5,444 nt of DNA, taken from NCBI GenBank assembly GCA_009908885.1, contig JAAAOL010000300.1, forward strand, positions 1 to 5,444, in the 5' to 3' direction. The position numbers and the translations under genes are program-made. This document shows positions 4,716-5,444 of the stretch, piece by piece (positions within the stretch are counted from its first letter, which is position 1; every line of letters starts with the position of its first letter). The notes beneath the pieces were generated by a model. It searched no databases. It was not told the DNA's origin and was given only the letters and a program-made list of their open reading frames with translations. Origin of the DNA: Bacteroidota bacterium. GTDB lineage: Bacteria; Bacteroidota; Rhodothermia; Rhodothermales; JAAAOL01.

Positions 4716-5393
4716 ATGGAAGCCCTAACGCTAGACGCCCATTCCCGGGACACCGGCAAAGGCGCCGCCCGCGCCACCCGGCGCGAAGGACACGTACCCT
4801 GCGTGCTCTATGGTAACAACGTGGATCCGGTGGTCTTCAAAGTGCCGGAGAAGTCTCTCCACCCGCTGATCTACACCACCGTCACGAACGTGGTGAACGT
4901 GGAGATGAACGGCGATGTCTGGGAATGCATCCTGAAGGACATCGACTTCCACCCGCTCACGGACCGCCCGATGCATGCGGACTTCCAGGTCCTGCAGGAG
5001 GGCGAGATGATTACCCTCACGGTGCCGCTCAACTTCGTGGGGACGCCCCTCGGCGTGAGCGACGGCGGTGTGACCAACTACATCCTGACGGAGGTCAGCA
5101 TTCGCTGCCTGCCGAAAGACATTCCCTCGCAGATCGACGTCGACATCTCCGAACTCAGCATCGGCGATGCCATCCACCTCGACGAGCTAGAAGAGGAGGG
5201 CGTCGAGTTCGTCGGCACGGGACGCCAGACGATCGTCTCGGTCGTACCGCCGCGCGAGCTGGAAGAGGTCACGACGGTCGAGGAAGAACTCGAACTCGGC
5301 GAGCTGCCCGAAGGCGAGGAGCTTCCCGAAGGCGAGGAGCTTCCCGAAGGCGAGGTCCCCGAAGAGGGCGAAGAGGAAGAGCCCGAAGCCTAA
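4716..5393 (+). CDS. rplY: Large ribosomal subunit protein bL25, CTC/TL5 type
   Basis: L25 binds 5S rRNA in the central protuberance of the 50S subunit. The product is 225 residues, the long CTC type. Residues 1-93 are the 5S rRNA-binding domain, with R11-D-T-G-K-G-A-A-R-A-T-R-R-E-G-H-V-P-C-V-L-Y-G and a second block D75-I-D-F-H-P-L-T-D-R-P-M-H-A-D-F. Residues about 98-180 are the beta-rich CTC C-terminal domain (VPLNFVGTPLGV, then IRCLPKDIPSQIDVDIS). From residue 181 to the end the protein is an acidic tail: 23 of 45 residues are Glu, with no Lys or Arg, and it contains three L-P-E-G-E units. Such tails are common on this protein in Bacteroidota. The start at 4716 fits the family N-terminus; no Shine-Dalgarno precedes it. 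It is probably cotranscribed with prs. The 51 bases after the stop show no clear terminator and no gene start; pth often lies next in other genomes. Confidence 0.96.
   Translation: MEALTLDAHSRDTGKGAARATRREGHVPCVLYGNNVDPVVFKVPEKSLHPLIYTTVTNVVNVEMNGDVWECILKDIDFHPLTDRPMHADFQVLQEGEMITLTVPLNFVGTPLGVSDGGVTNYILTEVSIRCLPKDIPSQIDVDISELSIGDAIHLDELEEEGVEFVGTGRQTIVSVVPPRELEEVTTVEEELELGELPEGEELPEGEELPEGEVPEEGEEEEPEA
5301..5354 (+). repeat. Three 18-base tandem repeats in the L25 acidic tail
   Basis: The unit GAGCTTCCCGAAGGCGAG occurs at 5319-5336 and 5337-5354 exactly, and at 5301-5318 with one change (G for T at the sixth base). Each copy encodes E-L-P-E-G-E. A degenerate fourth copy (V-P-E-E-G-E) follows. 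The near-identity at DNA level points to recent duplication and allows in-frame change in tail length. Confidence 0.92.
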
Positions 5394-5444
5394 TTTTTCA
5401 TCATCCTGTTGCACGGCGTCGACCACGGGTCCCAGCGGGCTCGT

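Noticed and set aside
5394..5444. Terminator or next gene start after rplY
   Set aside because: TTTTT follows the stop without a preceding hairpin, the only small inverted repeat (GACC/GGTC) has four pairs, and no start codon with recognisable coding follows before the window ends.

Overview
The window looks like an ordinary chromosomal segment from a GC-rich member of the Bacteroidota, most likely the Rhodothermia branch (Salinibacter, Rhodothermus and Rubricoccaceae relatives). This is inference. It rests on the look of the PRPP synthetase and L25 proteins, on the absence of a recognisable Shine-Dalgarno sequence before every start codon (typical of Bacteroidota), on a tRNA gene without an encoded CCA, and on a very glutamate-rich L25 tail of the kind expected in marine or salt-adapted bacteria. 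I see no mobile element, CRISPR array, phage gene or toxin-antitoxin pair.

The left half (1-3057) is read leftward. In transcription order it holds an aspartate/glutamate racemase-family protein, a family 4 glycosyltransferase starting 4 bases after the racemase stop, and an exported thioredoxin-like protein whose start overlaps the glycosyltransferase stop (ATGA). After about 100 bases comes a 61-residue DUF1508 (YegP-type) protein, followed by a strong rho-independent terminator. Beyond the terminator lies the first 58 codons of a histone deacetylase-family (AcuC-like) gene that runs off the left edge. The first three genes form a clear operon. A sigma70-like promoter for it is visible near 3208-3236, leaving a leader of roughly 140 bases.

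The centre (3058-3686) is a divergent control region. A good promoter (3275-3303) reads rightward into a complete tRNA-Gln(UUG) gene, which is followed by a small hairpin plus T-run. The stretch between the tRNA and prs holds one notable inverted repeat and no gene that I can support.

The right half (3687-5393) is read rightward: prs (ribose-phosphate pyrophosphokinase) then rplY/ctc (ribosomal protein L25, long CTC-type). This pairing recurs in many bacteria, where pth (peptidyl-tRNA hydrolase) often follows, but the window ends 51 bases after rplY. The 102-base gap between prs and rplY can fold into a long hairpin that may be a leader control element.

Part 2 therefore offers modest leads (leader structures, in-frame coding repeats, a terminator squeezed against a start codon) and not a new system. 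I found nothing that supports a previously undescribed system here.
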